A stretch of DNA of 30,705 nt from Candidatus Delongbacteria bacterium (GTDB lineage: Bacteria > UBA4055). Position 1 is the first letter of the stretch. Each line of letters starts with the position of its first letter. The stretch lies in assembly GCA_016937995.1 (NCBI GenBank), contig JAFGVM010000035.1, forward strand, positions 1-30,705, read 5' to 3'. This document shows, in pieces, positions 13,829-21,112 of this stretch. The translations under genes were made by a program, and so were the position numbers. The notes under the pieces were generated by a model. It saw only the letters and a list, made by a program, of their open reading frames with translations. It did not search any database and was not told the DNA's origin.

Positions 13829-16378
13829 ATGTTGAAAAAGACAATATTAACATTATCAATGGTCATTTTACTTACCATCACAGTTCTTTCATGTTCTGAT
13901 GACAGCAATCCGTCTGATCCGGTTGAATCTTATATTACAATCCTATCTCCTGTGGGTGGTGAAATATTTATGCCTGATTCTACCGAAAGTCTTTTATGGG
14001 AAGATAATATTGATGAAAATGTAAAGATCGATCTTTATAAAAATTCGGTTTTAGATATGGTAATTGCTGAATCTGTTGAAAGCAGTGGATCGTATGACTG
14101 GAAAGTTCCTTCAGGTATTGAAGAAGGTACAGATTATAAAATCAGAATAGCAAGTGTTGAAGATTCAACATTATATGATGAGAGTGGAACTGATTTTAAG
14201 ATCACATCAGTATCTTCTATTATTGTGACTGAACCGAGTGGAGGTGAAATCTGGAATGTCGGAGGTCAAAGGTCTATAAAATGGAATTTCAATTCGAAAG
14301 GTTTGGTGAACATAGATCTTTACAAAAATGATACATTTTACCAGACAATAAAAGATTCAGCTGATAATAATGGTGTTTATGAATGGTACATTCCTGCAGA
14401 ACTTCCACAGGACAATGACTATAAAATAAAAATAACTAATGTGACTGATGAAATTATAACTGATATGAGTGATGAATTCTTCAGCATGGATCTGCCTGAA
14501 GTTTACATATATGATACTTCAGACATTATTGCCAATTCTGAATATAAAGTACAGTGGTATGGCAACAGCAATGACAGTACAAATTTAAGTTATTTTTATT
14601 GTATTTCTACTGATACTGCAATGACAAATACAGAATCTGAAACTGCTCTCACAGGTTTATGGTCAGGTACATCAAATAACTATGCTGAAGTTTCTTTCCC
14701 GATGACTTATCTGAACAGTACAAAACTATTTACCGACAGTATTACATATATTGATAGTGTCCAAGCCATCGAAGTAACAAGAAAGATCGTATGGTCTAAG
14801 TTCTTCGTATACGGTGTTGATGAATTCGGAGCTGTGAGTGATGTTAAGTCCAAAGTTTTTGGAAGAATGAATAATAAACCTAAGCATCCAATGATATATT
14901 CTGAAACATTTGGGATTAATGGCTTTGATCAATACTGGTTCACTATTGGACCTGATTCAGCGAAGATAGTTCTTCCTAATGAAACATCATACTGGAAACC
15001 TCTTGAATTCGGATGGATGGGTGAAGATCCAGACGGTCCTGAAGTAGATCTTGAATTCAGATGGGAATTATGGGCTCTGGATGACCTTGGTGCTGATATC
15101 GAAATAATTGCAGCTTCAAATGATTGGTCAGTAAGTAATATCTCTGTTGAATTTTCAGATGTGATCTATAACTATTCGTCAGAGGGAAATTATTCGTTCA
15201 GGATATGGGTAAGAGATGACGCACTTGAGGAGGCAGAGAATCATGCTACAGTAAATTTTTCTACTTTTTCACCTACATTTGAAAAGGGGATTATTTTTAT
15301 AGATGATACTGATGATGATAAATACAATTCAATGGACTATATGCAGAATACGGGTAACCCTGATGGTGTTGCAGTGAAGGCAATGTATGAACAGTTCCTG
15401 CAGAATGCAGGATATCAGGCTGATGCTGGAGATCCTTTATTGGATTATGATGCAGTTGATTTTGCGGAACCGATACCCGGAGAAGTATATCAACCTGATC
15501 TAAAAACATTGTCTGGTTACAGAATGATAGTTATTACAACAGAAGATAGAAGTACTTCTACAGGTATTTCATATGCAAAATATATGGATCAACTCTCTGA
15601 ATATATGAATATTGGTGGAAAAGTAATGATAATAGGTAACTCAGCAATTTTATTACATGATCTATATGTTAATAATTATGAAGAACCGTTTACTGATAAT
15701 TTTGAAAATGCTTCTTACCTGAACATAGATATGTGTAGATTTTTCTATGAATATTTCGGCATCTATAATTATTCTACACCTGAATCTAAAACATTTTTCT
15801 GTCAGCTTTTATATGATATAGGACACCCTTTACTTCCATCAGATTATTATATGACGGACAATTACGATTTCATAGGAGCTACAAAATATGATCATATATC
15901 AGATCCGGGTATAGGAGAACTTAAAGTTGACAGTACTCAGGTGAATAAATACTGGAAGAACTATCCGGGACCGGGTGGCAGTACTTTTGAATTTACTTTG
16001 AAAGAGAACGGCACTGTACTTACTGGGATCCCTACATTCCAAGCATATAAAGGTGAGATAGTCCTTAAGTACAAATCGATCTATGATCTGCCATTTGAAA
16101 CCGGAAGTGATTCTACAACAGTTGACGGTGACCTTGTACATGATCTGAAATGGAGAAATCCTGTAGCTGATGCAACAGAGAATATTAGTGGGCCTGTTCT
16201 TGAAAAATCAGGTGCAGTTGCTACAAGATATATAAGTACAGGAGATATTTACAGAACTGCTTTTATAGGATTACCACTGATATTCATGGATAATTCAAAT
16301 GGTGAAGTCAGTGACATGTTCAGTGCTATGATCGACTGGTTCGCACTGGAAAACGATCCAGCGGATAACTGGAAATAA
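13829..16378 (+). CDS. Large outer-surface lipoprotein with two Kre9/KNH-like repeats
   Basis: From ATG 13829 (GGAG eight bases upstream; ATG 13817 is less likely) the product is 849 aa. The lipobox VLSC ends at Cys22, followed by SDDSN, similar to the acidic lipoprotein export signal that sends Bacteroidetes lipoproteins to the cell surface. Two tandem repeats of about 90 aa (about 35-120 and 128-215) share SPxGGEIW, IKWNF/LLWEDN, VxIDLYKN, YxWxIPxxL and DYKIKI, the pattern of Kre9/KNH (Ser-Thr-rich) beta-sandwich domains. From about residue 486 a different domain begins (GIIFIDDTDDD, then MIVITTEDR and IGGKVMIIGNS), like the Rossmann-type strands of a flavodoxin/amidotransferase fold. Function unknown. 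The upstream T9SS cargo gene in the same transcript is a natural partner. Confidence 0.75.
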   Translation: MLKKTILTLSMVILLTITVLSCSDDSNPSDPVESYITILSPVGGEIFMPDSTESLLWEDNIDENVKIDLYKNSVLDMVIAESVESSGSYDWKVPSGIEEGTDYKIRIASVEDSTLYDESGTDFKITSVSSIIVTEPSGGEIWNVGGQRSIKWNFNSKGLVNIDLYKNDTFYQTIKDSADNNGVYEWYIPAELPQDNDYKIKITNVTDEIITDMSDEFFSMDLPEVYIYDTSDIIANSEYKVQWYGNSNDSTNLSYFYCISTDTAMTNTESETALTGLWSGTSNNYAEVSFPMTYLNSTKLFTDSITYIDSVQAIEVTRKIVWSKFFVYGVDEFGAVSDVKSKVFGRMNNKPKHPMIYSETFGINGFDQYWFTIGPDSAKIVLPNETSYWKPLEFGWMGEDPDGPEVDLEFRWELWALDDLGADIEIIAASNDWSVSNISVEFSDVIYNYSSEGNYSFRIWVRDDALEEAENHATVNFSTFSPTFEKGIIFIDDTDDDKYNSMDYMQNTGNPDGVAVKAMYEQFLQNAGYQADAGDPLLDYDAVDFAEPIPGEVYQPDLKTLSGYRMIVITTEDRSTSTGISYAKYMDQLSEYMNIGGKVMIIGNSAILLHDLYVNNYEEPFTDNFENASYLNIDMCRFFYEYFGIYNYSTPESKTFFCQLLYDIGHPLLPSDYYMTDNYDFIGATKYDHISDPGIGELKVDSTQVNKYWKNYPGPGGSTFEFTLKENGTVLTGIPTFQAYKGEIVLKYKSIYDLPFETGSDSTTVDGDLVHDLKWRNPVADATENISGPVLEKSGAVATRYISTGDIYRTAFIGLPLIFMDNSNGEVSDMFSAMIDWFALENDPADNWK

Positions 16379-16398
16379 TTTATCAACATTTAATATAC

Positions 16399-16425
16399 AA
16401 AAAAGGTGCTACAGGCACCTTTTTT
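16399..16425 (+). terminator. Rho-independent terminator after the lipoprotein gene
   Basis: Perfect 11-bp stem AAAAAAGGTGC (16399-16409) / GCACCTTTTTT (16415-16425) with a TACAG loop, continuing into ATTTTTG. Starts 20 bp after the stop codon and separates this unit from the next operon. Confidence 0.9.
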
Positions 16426-16442
16426 ATTTTTGTATTGCACAA

Positions 16443-16471
16443 TTGTCAATATTTGTTTATATTTGTATATA
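16443..16471 (+). promoter_or_regulatory. Sigma-70-like promoter of the four-gene unknown operon
   Basis: TTGTCA (16443-16448), 17-nt spacer, TATATA (16466-16471). Lies between the terminator at 16399-16425 and ATG 16509, giving a leader of about 30 nt. Confidence 0.6.
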
Positions 16472-16508
16472 CATATGTCATTAGTTCGTATTAAAATGGA
16501 GATGATGG

Positions 16509-16919
16509 ATGAAAAAAATAAAAGTCAGATCGATAGATCTAATTGATCTGATAGATTTTTTAGAGAACAGAGATTACATAGTTGACGAAATTTCGGAAAA
16601 CCTTTTGTCAGCCAATAAATCAGGCGAAATGACAGTTTATATCAGCATAATTGATGATGTAATGTATTTTTATGTAGACCTAGGTAACGTTAGTGATATA
16701 GCCGACAAAGAAATGTATTTTAAAATACTTGACCTGAATACAGAGATTTTACCAGTGAGTATAGGAATTGACACCACAAAAGAAAACAATCATCGATTGG
16801 TGATCGTAGAGAGCAGAGAAACTGATAATCTGGATGATAATGAATTATTGTACATATTCAATGCTATAGAGATCGCAACAGATAAAGTTGCAATGCTGCT
16901 GGCCGAATATTTGCAATAA
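16509..16919 (+). CDS. Small acidic protein, possible CesT/YbjN/DUF2170-like fold
   Basis: Protein of 136 aa, rich in Asp, Glu and Ile, with no signal peptide or membrane segment. It reads as an N-terminal helix (DLIDLIDFLENRDY), a central beta sheet (MTVYISIIDDVMYFYVDLG), a segment ending LDLNTEILPVSIGID, another strand (RLVIVESR) and a long C-terminal helix. This order is typical of the CesT/YbjN chaperone-like fold, and the LPVSIGI segment recalls the PLSSxGI motif of YjfI (DUF2170) proteins, but the match is remote. ATG 16509 is fixed by GGAG at 16498-16501. First gene of a four-gene operon; a chaperone- or adaptor-like role is inference only. Confidence 0.6.
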   Translation: MKKIKVRSIDLIDLIDFLENRDYIVDEISENLLSANKSGEMTVYISIIDDVMYFYVDLGNVSDIADKEMYFKILDLNTEILPVSIGIDTTKENNHRLVIVESRETDNLDDNELLYIFNAIEIATDKVAMLLAEYLQ

Positions 16920-16935
16920 ATACAGGAGTTAAATT

Positions 16936-17484
16936 ATGGATAATACAAAAAACAAAATATATCTTCCCGCATTGACTGAGTTGTATAACAGAGTTGAAGA
17001 TCTTTCTAGGGTGATAAAAGAAAATGGAGAGGACATTGCATACAATATAAAACTTTATTTTAGAAATGTTGATATTGATCCTGCTGTATGGTGCAGAGAG
17101 AATGATCTGTCTTTTGAAACCTATAAAAACGATCTTAAGAATGAAGATTTTTTTAAGCTGAAAGAATATTTATATCTGATACTCTACAAGAAGAAAAAGA
17201 AATTCTCTATATCAAATGATATAGAAATAGAGGATAGTAACAAGATCGGAGTTAACAACATAATTAAAGCATTAAACTCAAAAAACACGAATAAATTATG
17301 GGCATCGATTAGTTATTACATACTGATGAATCACAAAAATATCAGAACTTTCTGTAAGAATTTTGAAGAAAATAATTTCAATGTAAAATACTCAACTTTT
17401 AGAACAGATAAATATAATCAGGGAATAAATACTGCGATTAAGTACGCAAATATGATACTGGAATATGTAAAAAGGGTGAAGTAA
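16936..17484 (+). CDS. Unrecognised 182-aa soluble protein
   Basis: No family recognised. The protein is predicted to be mostly helical and soluble, with a basic patch (YKKKKKF, about 85-91) and a Lys/Asn-rich composition. There are two helical halves: residues 8-90, containing NIKLYFRNVDIDPAVWCREN, and residues 107-180, ending in AIKYANMILEYVKRVK. No catalytic motif, signal peptide or membrane segment is visible. AGGAG upstream (16923-16927) supports ATG 16936, 16 bp after the preceding stop. The gene abuts the next one: its TAA is immediately followed by the ATG of the coiled-coil gene, implying translational coupling and a shared role in the cassette. Confidence 0.7.
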   Translation: MDNTKNKIYLPALTELYNRVEDLSRVIKENGEDIAYNIKLYFRNVDIDPAVWCRENDLSFETYKNDLKNEDFFKLKEYLYLILYKKKKKFSISNDIEIEDSNKIGVNNIIKALNSKNTNKLWASISYYILMNHKNIRTFCKNFEENNFNVKYSTFRTDKYNQGINTAIKYANMILEYVKRVK

Positions 17485-17874
17485 ATGGGAATATTGAACA
17501 AAATACTGAAAGAGAAAGGTTTAACACCTTACAGCACAGAATTAAAGGAAGTTCTAGATGAAAAGATAAATGAGATCATTTCCATCATTGACAGCAAGGA
17601 ATCTGATCTGAGAAAATTTAAAAATGAGAAGAATAATCTTCTTAACTCTGAAAATAATGTAACAGTTGAGAATAAAGTGCTGATAAATTTGAACAATGAG
17701 ATATCTGATCTGAAGAGCGATATTTTAGATCTGAAGGATGAAATGAATGAAATTGAAAGTATAAATAATATCATCAACTATCAGAATAAGTTATCAGGGG
17801 TAAAAAGGGAAATCGGTAAAGTCAATCAGAATGATGGTTCGGACCTGGTTACAAAATTGAAAAATAAAAAATAA
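17485..17874 (+). CDS. Small coiled-coil protein
   Basis: Protein of 129 aa dominated by a charged coiled coil (about residues 18-108), with heptad-like spacing of Leu/Ile in segments such as LNNEISDLKSDILDLKDEMN. A short N-terminal leader (MGILNKILKEKG) and a Lys-rich tail frame it. The MGI-LxxLKE start recalls the N-terminal helix of PspA-like proteins, but the protein is far too short for PspA and shows no further similarity, so I do not assign it. ATG 17485 directly follows the upstream TAA, with AAGGGTGAAG as the ribosome binding site. It probably acts as an oligomerising scaffold or partner of its neighbours. Confidence 0.7.
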   Translation: MGILNKILKEKGLTPYSTELKEVLDEKINEIISIIDSKESDLRKFKNEKNNLLNSENNVTVENKVLINLNNEISDLKSDILDLKDEMNEIESINNIINYQNKLSGVKREIGKVNQNDGSDLVTKLKNKK

Positions 17875-17878
17875 TTAT

Positions 17879-18406
17879 ATGCCTAACATTGAATTTATCA
17901 CAGATAGAAATATTTACGAAAAAGTAATTTTGGAACGGATACCATTCGCAAAAGAATTTTTATGGATCGGTACCAGTGATATGAAGGACCTTTACGTATC
18001 TAAGAATAAAAAAATGGTGCCTTTTCTGGAGATATTATCTGACCTGATTAAAAAAGGTGTTTCGATCCGGATCATACATGCTAAGGAACCGGGCGAGAAC
18101 TATAAAAAAGATTTTGATAAATATCATGTTTTAATAAAAAATATTGAAATGTTCCTTTGTCCGAGGATACACTTCAAAAGTGTAATTATAGATGGCCGTT
18201 TTGCATACTCTGGAAGTGCAAATTTAACCGGGTCAGGAATGGGTTCAAAGAGTAAGGATAAAAGAAATTTCGAATCTGGTTTTATCACTGACGATCCTGT
18301 TCTAGTCGGCAGTATCATGTCACAGTTCGACCAATTGTGGATGGGTAAACACTGCAAGACCTGCAAAAGAAAAGAATATTGTTTTGAACATAAGAAATTT
18401 TTATAA
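17879..18406 (+). CDS. Single-HKD phospholipase D-like protein with C-terminal Cys/His cluster
   Basis: A 175-aa PLD-fold protein with one catalytic motif, HFKSVIID (H98, K100, D105), followed by SGSANLTGSGMG and NFESGF, the standard end of a PLD half-domain. Proteins with one HKD normally dimerise to build the active site; members include nucleases (Nuc type) and phosphodiesterases. The C terminus adds CKTCKRKEYCFEH (C159, C162, C168, H171), a likely zinc site rarely expected in plain PLD proteins. No signal peptide, so it is probably cytoplasmic, which favours nucleic acid over lipid as substrate (inference). It starts 4 bp after the coiled-coil gene with no visible Shine-Dalgarno, suggesting translational coupling. 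Last gene of the operon; no terminator seen after it. Confidence 0.8.
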   Translation: MPNIEFITDRNIYEKVILERIPFAKEFLWIGTSDMKDLYVSKNKKMVPFLEILSDLIKKGVSIRIIHAKEPGENYKKDFDKYHVLIKNIEMFLCPRIHFKSVIIDGRFAYSGSANLTGSGMGSKSKDKRNFESGFITDDPVLVGSIMSQFDQLWMGKHCKTCKRKEYCFEHKKFL

Positions 18407-18562
18407 CAAAAAAATAAATCTGCTAACAATAGTTTTGACATCATAAATAATATTTTTTAGTTCAGCACTGATGCATAAAGAAGCTATCGTATATCTGATC
18501 CAATGCCTCTGACCATTAAATTAAATATAATGCGCGTTTAAAAGGGTAGTATTAGAAACTAT

Positions 18563-18591
18563 TTGCAATTCAAACAAATATACATTATATT
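18563..18591 (+). promoter_or_regulatory. Sigma-70-like promoter of the rpmH operon
   Basis: TTGCAA (18563-18568), 17-nt spacer, TATATT (18586-18591), 79 bp upstream of rpmH. The rest of the 263-bp gap (18407-18669) holds no gene, no terminator and no DnaA-box cluster; another TTGACA at 18434-18439 lacks a good -10. Confidence 0.65.
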
Positions 18592-18669
18592 CTTCACTCT
18601 TGTATTAGTGCGTAAAAATACAGGAAATGTAATAGTTGACGAGAATCAAATTAATTTGGAGATAAAAAA

Positions 18670-18822
18670 ATGAAAAGAACATTTCAGCCGTCGAATAGAA
18701 AAAGAAGAAATAAGCACGGTTTCAGAGAAAGAATGTCTACAGCAAACGGCAGAAAAGTACTTTCCCGCAGAAGAAGAGCTGGAAGAAAAAGACTGACTGT
18801 AAGTGACGAAATAAGAAGATAA
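18670..18822 (+). CDS. rpmH: 50S ribosomal protein L34
   Basis: A 50-aa strongly basic protein with the L34 sequence pattern: [18 protein letters not shown] at the start, then [21 protein letters not shown]34 is a late-assembling component of the large ribosomal subunit. GGAG lies eight bases upstream of ATG 18670. It is first in the conserved rpmH-rnpA-yidD-yidC order and is separated from rnpA by only 14 bp. The usual upstream neighbour dnaA is absent; a PLD-like gene is there instead. Confidence 0.97.
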   Translation: MKRTFQPSNRKRRNKHGFRERMSTANGRKVLSRRRRAGRKRLTVSDEIRR

Positions 18823-18836
18823 GCAATGGAGATCCG

Positions 18837-19232
18837 GTGAAAGAGAATTCTTTGAAAAAGAATCTCATTCTCAAAAATAAAGATGACATCACTCAAGCAC
18901 TTAGGAATGGGACTCGTTTTGAGAATGACTCACTAAGGATTATTATTTCGAAAGGAAATGGAGAAAGCAACTTTAAAGTTGCTTTCTTAGTAAGTAAGAA
19001 ACTAGGAAAAAGAGCTGTTCTTAGAAATAAAATCAAAAGATGGTTAAGAGAAATATTCAGGTATAATAAAAACGAATTCCCTATTTCCTATCACGTAATA
19101 TTAACCGTTAAACAAAGATATGATCAAATTAGTTACAAAAGCCTAAAAGAAGATTTCATGGAGATCATTACGAGTGAAAAATTTAATAATTACACTAGTA
19201 AGATTATACCAAAAGTTCCTGGCACCAATTAA
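18837..19232 (+). CDS. rnpA: Ribonuclease P protein component
   Basis: A 131-aa basic protein carrying the RnpA signature KRAVLRNKIKRWLRE (the RNR motif that contacts the RNase P RNA) and the preceding FKVAFLVSKKLGKR strand. It assists the catalytic RNA in removing 5' leaders from tRNA precursors. GTG 18837 is chosen as the start because GGAG lies six bases before it; the ATG at 18825 in another frame stops after four codons. The last 59 bp overlap the yidD gene in a different frame, an arrangement also known from other bacteria. Confidence 0.95.
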   Translation: MKENSLKKNLILKNKDDITQALRNGTRFENDSLRIIISKGNGESNFKVAFLVSKKLGKRAVLRNKIKRWLREIFRYNKNEFPISYHVILTVKQRYDQISYKSLKEDFMEIITSEKFNNYTSKIIPKVPGTN

Positions 19233-19434
19233 AAGAAGTAAATGTACTTTTGTTCCCACATGTTCTAATTATACTATTGAATCTATAGAAGACTACGGAG
19301 CTGTAAAAGGAGCAATACTAGGATTGTGGAGAGTGATCAGATGCAATCCTTTTAATAGAACTTACCACGATCCTCCGGCGAACTGGGAAAAAAAACTTCA
19401 CTTAAAAAAAATCAAACGGAAAATAAATGGATAA
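19174..19434 (+). CDS. yidD: Membrane protein insertion efficiency factor YidD
   Basis: An 86-aa protein of the YidD family: amphipathic start MKNLIITLVRLYQKFLAPIK, then the cysteine motif CTFVPTCSNYTIESIEDYG and RVIRCNPF, ending in a Lys-rich tail. YidD is membrane-associated and helps YidC/Sec insertion. GTG 19174 gives the standard N terminus but overlaps the 3' end of rnpA by 59 bp, and the stop overlaps the yidC start by 8 bp. Only a distant GGAG is present, so translation is probably coupled to rnpA. Confidence 0.93.
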   Translation: MKNLIITLVRLYQKFLAPIKRSKCTFVPTCSNYTIESIEDYGAVKGAILGLWRVIRCNPFNRTYHDPPANWEKKLHLKKIKRKING

Positions 19435-21112
19435 AAATACAAAATTAGCATTTTTCTTGATCGCTCTGGTAATAATCCTGTATCCTTACTTTATGCCTAA
19501 AGAACAAAAAGTACCTGTTACTGAAAAGCCTATCACAACTTATGAATCTAATCTTGATGACAACAAAACTGAATATGCTGAAACAACTACAGTAGCAGAA
19601 CTTAAACCGGCTGAAGATATCTTAGTTGATACAACTCTTTACAGAATGCCTGATATTAAAGATGTCATGATAGAGACTGATCTTTACAAAGCTCTTATAT
19701 CAAACAAAGGCGGTAAAATAAAAAGCTGGAAAATAAAGAAATACAGAAGCAGAGATGACTCTACCAAGCTTATTGATCTTATTTTTGAAAATACTGAAAA
19801 TCTGAAGACAGAGATATTCTTAAATAACGGTCAAACTTTATCAGGTCTCATAGCTGAAACAAATAAAGATAATATTTTGCTCAACAGCTCAAGAACTAAT
19901 GAAGAACTCATAATGCAATATAAAGATGCTTCAGGACAGCTTTTATTTACAAAAAAATATAAATTCTACAACGATAAATACTCATTTGACGTTTCCATAG
20001 ACACTACTCCTATTTATGATGACCTTAAAGATAAGAGCTCAATTGCTGTTAAATGGCTGGACGGACTTCAGTATACAGAAGTATCTGATAACGGTAAAAA
20101 TCTTAACAGGGAGGATTATTATCGTGAGACTTATGTAAAAGTAAAGGACGAAGAGTATCTGGATTTTGACGATAACGATGACAGTGAACTTATTACAGGC
20201 GACATTCAGTGGGGAGCGACCAGAACAAAATATTTTGAATTGTTCATTTTTGACAAAGAAGGATATTTCAATTCATTTCAAAATTTTCCAAGTAATGTTC
20301 CTAAAACGGAACTTTATACAGGAATGGGATTCTCACTTACTCTTGATAAAAACCCTGATCCTGTAAATAATTTCAGTGTTTATCTTGGCCCAATGGATAA
20401 CACTATTTTAAAATCATATGATCTTGATTTTGACTCGACGTTAAACTGGGGCTGGTCAATTATAAAGCCGTTTTCCCTTGCTATCTATTATACCTTAACA
20501 TTTCTTCACAGGTATATTGACAACTACGGTATAGTGATCATATTACTCTCTCTGATCGTGAATACACTTGTACTTCCTTTTACACTTAAAAGTTATAGAA
20601 GCCAGGCACAAATGAAAAAGATACAGCCTTACATAAAAGAATTGAAGGAAAAATATAAAGGTGACATGCAGAAGCAGCAGCAGGCAACAATGGAATTATA
20701 TAAAAAGCATGGTGTGAATCCATTCGGTTCATGTTTACCTACTTTAATACCTATGCCGATCCTTTATGGTATGTTCATTGTGTTTGGTGCAACAATTGAG
20801 TTCAGAGGAGCAAATTTTGCCTTTTGGATCACTGACCTTTCATTACCTGAGGTTATGTTCACCTTACCTTTTTCTATCCCGATGTACGGGGCGAACGTAG
20901 GATTACTTCCTATACTTATGGGAGTTACAATGTTCTATCAGATGAAGGACACTATGAGTGCAGATCCTAATCAGAAGATGATGAAATATTTTATGCCTGT
21001 ATTCCTTCTTGTGCTCTTCAATAATTTTGCTTCAGGTCTGATCTTATATTATACGATCGGAAATGTTTTCAGGATGGTTCAACAAAAATTTACAACGAGC
21101 AGTGATAAATGA
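19427..21112 (+). CDS. yidC: Membrane protein insertase YidC (Gram-negative type)
   Basis: Insertase of 561 aa: N-terminal membrane anchor (about residues 6-23), a periplasmic beta domain (about 60-330), and a five-helix insertase core from about 340 (WGWSIIKPFSLAIYYTLTFLH) to the end. The core includes the cytoplasmic hairpin KIQPYIKELKEKYKGDMQKQ and the NPFGSCLPTLIPMPI segment. It inserts and folds inner-membrane proteins with or without SecYEG. Aligning IVNTLVLPFTLKSYRSQAQM with E. coli and Bacillus homologues puts Asn379 where a basic groove residue (R366 in E. coli, R73 in Bacillus SpoIIIJ) is usual. The stop overlaps the next gene by ATGA. jag and mnmE, frequent downstream neighbours, are missing. 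Confidence 0.97.
   Translation: MDKNTKLAFFLIALVIILYPYFMPKEQKVPVTEKPITTYESNLDDNKTEYAETTTVAELKPAEDILVDTTLYRMPDIKDVMIETDLYKALISNKGGKIKSWKIKKYRSRDDSTKLIDLIFENTENLKTEIFLNNGQTLSGLIAETNKDNILLNSSRTNEELIMQYKDASGQLLFTKKYKFYNDKYSFDVSIDTTPIYDDLKDKSSIAVKWLDGLQYTEVSDNGKNLNREDYYRETYVKVKDEEYLDFDDNDDSELITGDIQWGATRTKYFELFIFDKEGYFNSFQNFPSNVPKTELYTGMGFSLTLDKNPDPVNNFSVYLGPMDNTILKSYDLDFDSTLNWGWSIIKPFSLAIYYTLTFLHRYIDNYGIVIILLSLIVNTLVLPFTLKSYRSQAQMKKIQPYIKELKEKYKGDMQKQQQATMELYKKHGVNPFGSCLPTLIPMPILYGMFIVFGATIEFRGANFAFWITDLSLPEVMFTLPFSIPMYGANVGLLPILMGVTMFYQMKDTMSADPNQKMMKYFMPVFLLVLFNNFASGLILYYTIGNVFRMVQQKFTTSSDK

Noticed and set aside
17485-17874. PspA/IM30 homologue (MGI start, coiled coil, beside a DUF2170-like gene)
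   Set aside because: Only 129 aa against about 220 for PspA, and no conserved PspA segments are visible.
18407-18669. Replication origin next to rpmH
   Set aside because: No TTATCCACA-like DnaA boxes, no AT-rich repeats and no dnaA gene nearby.
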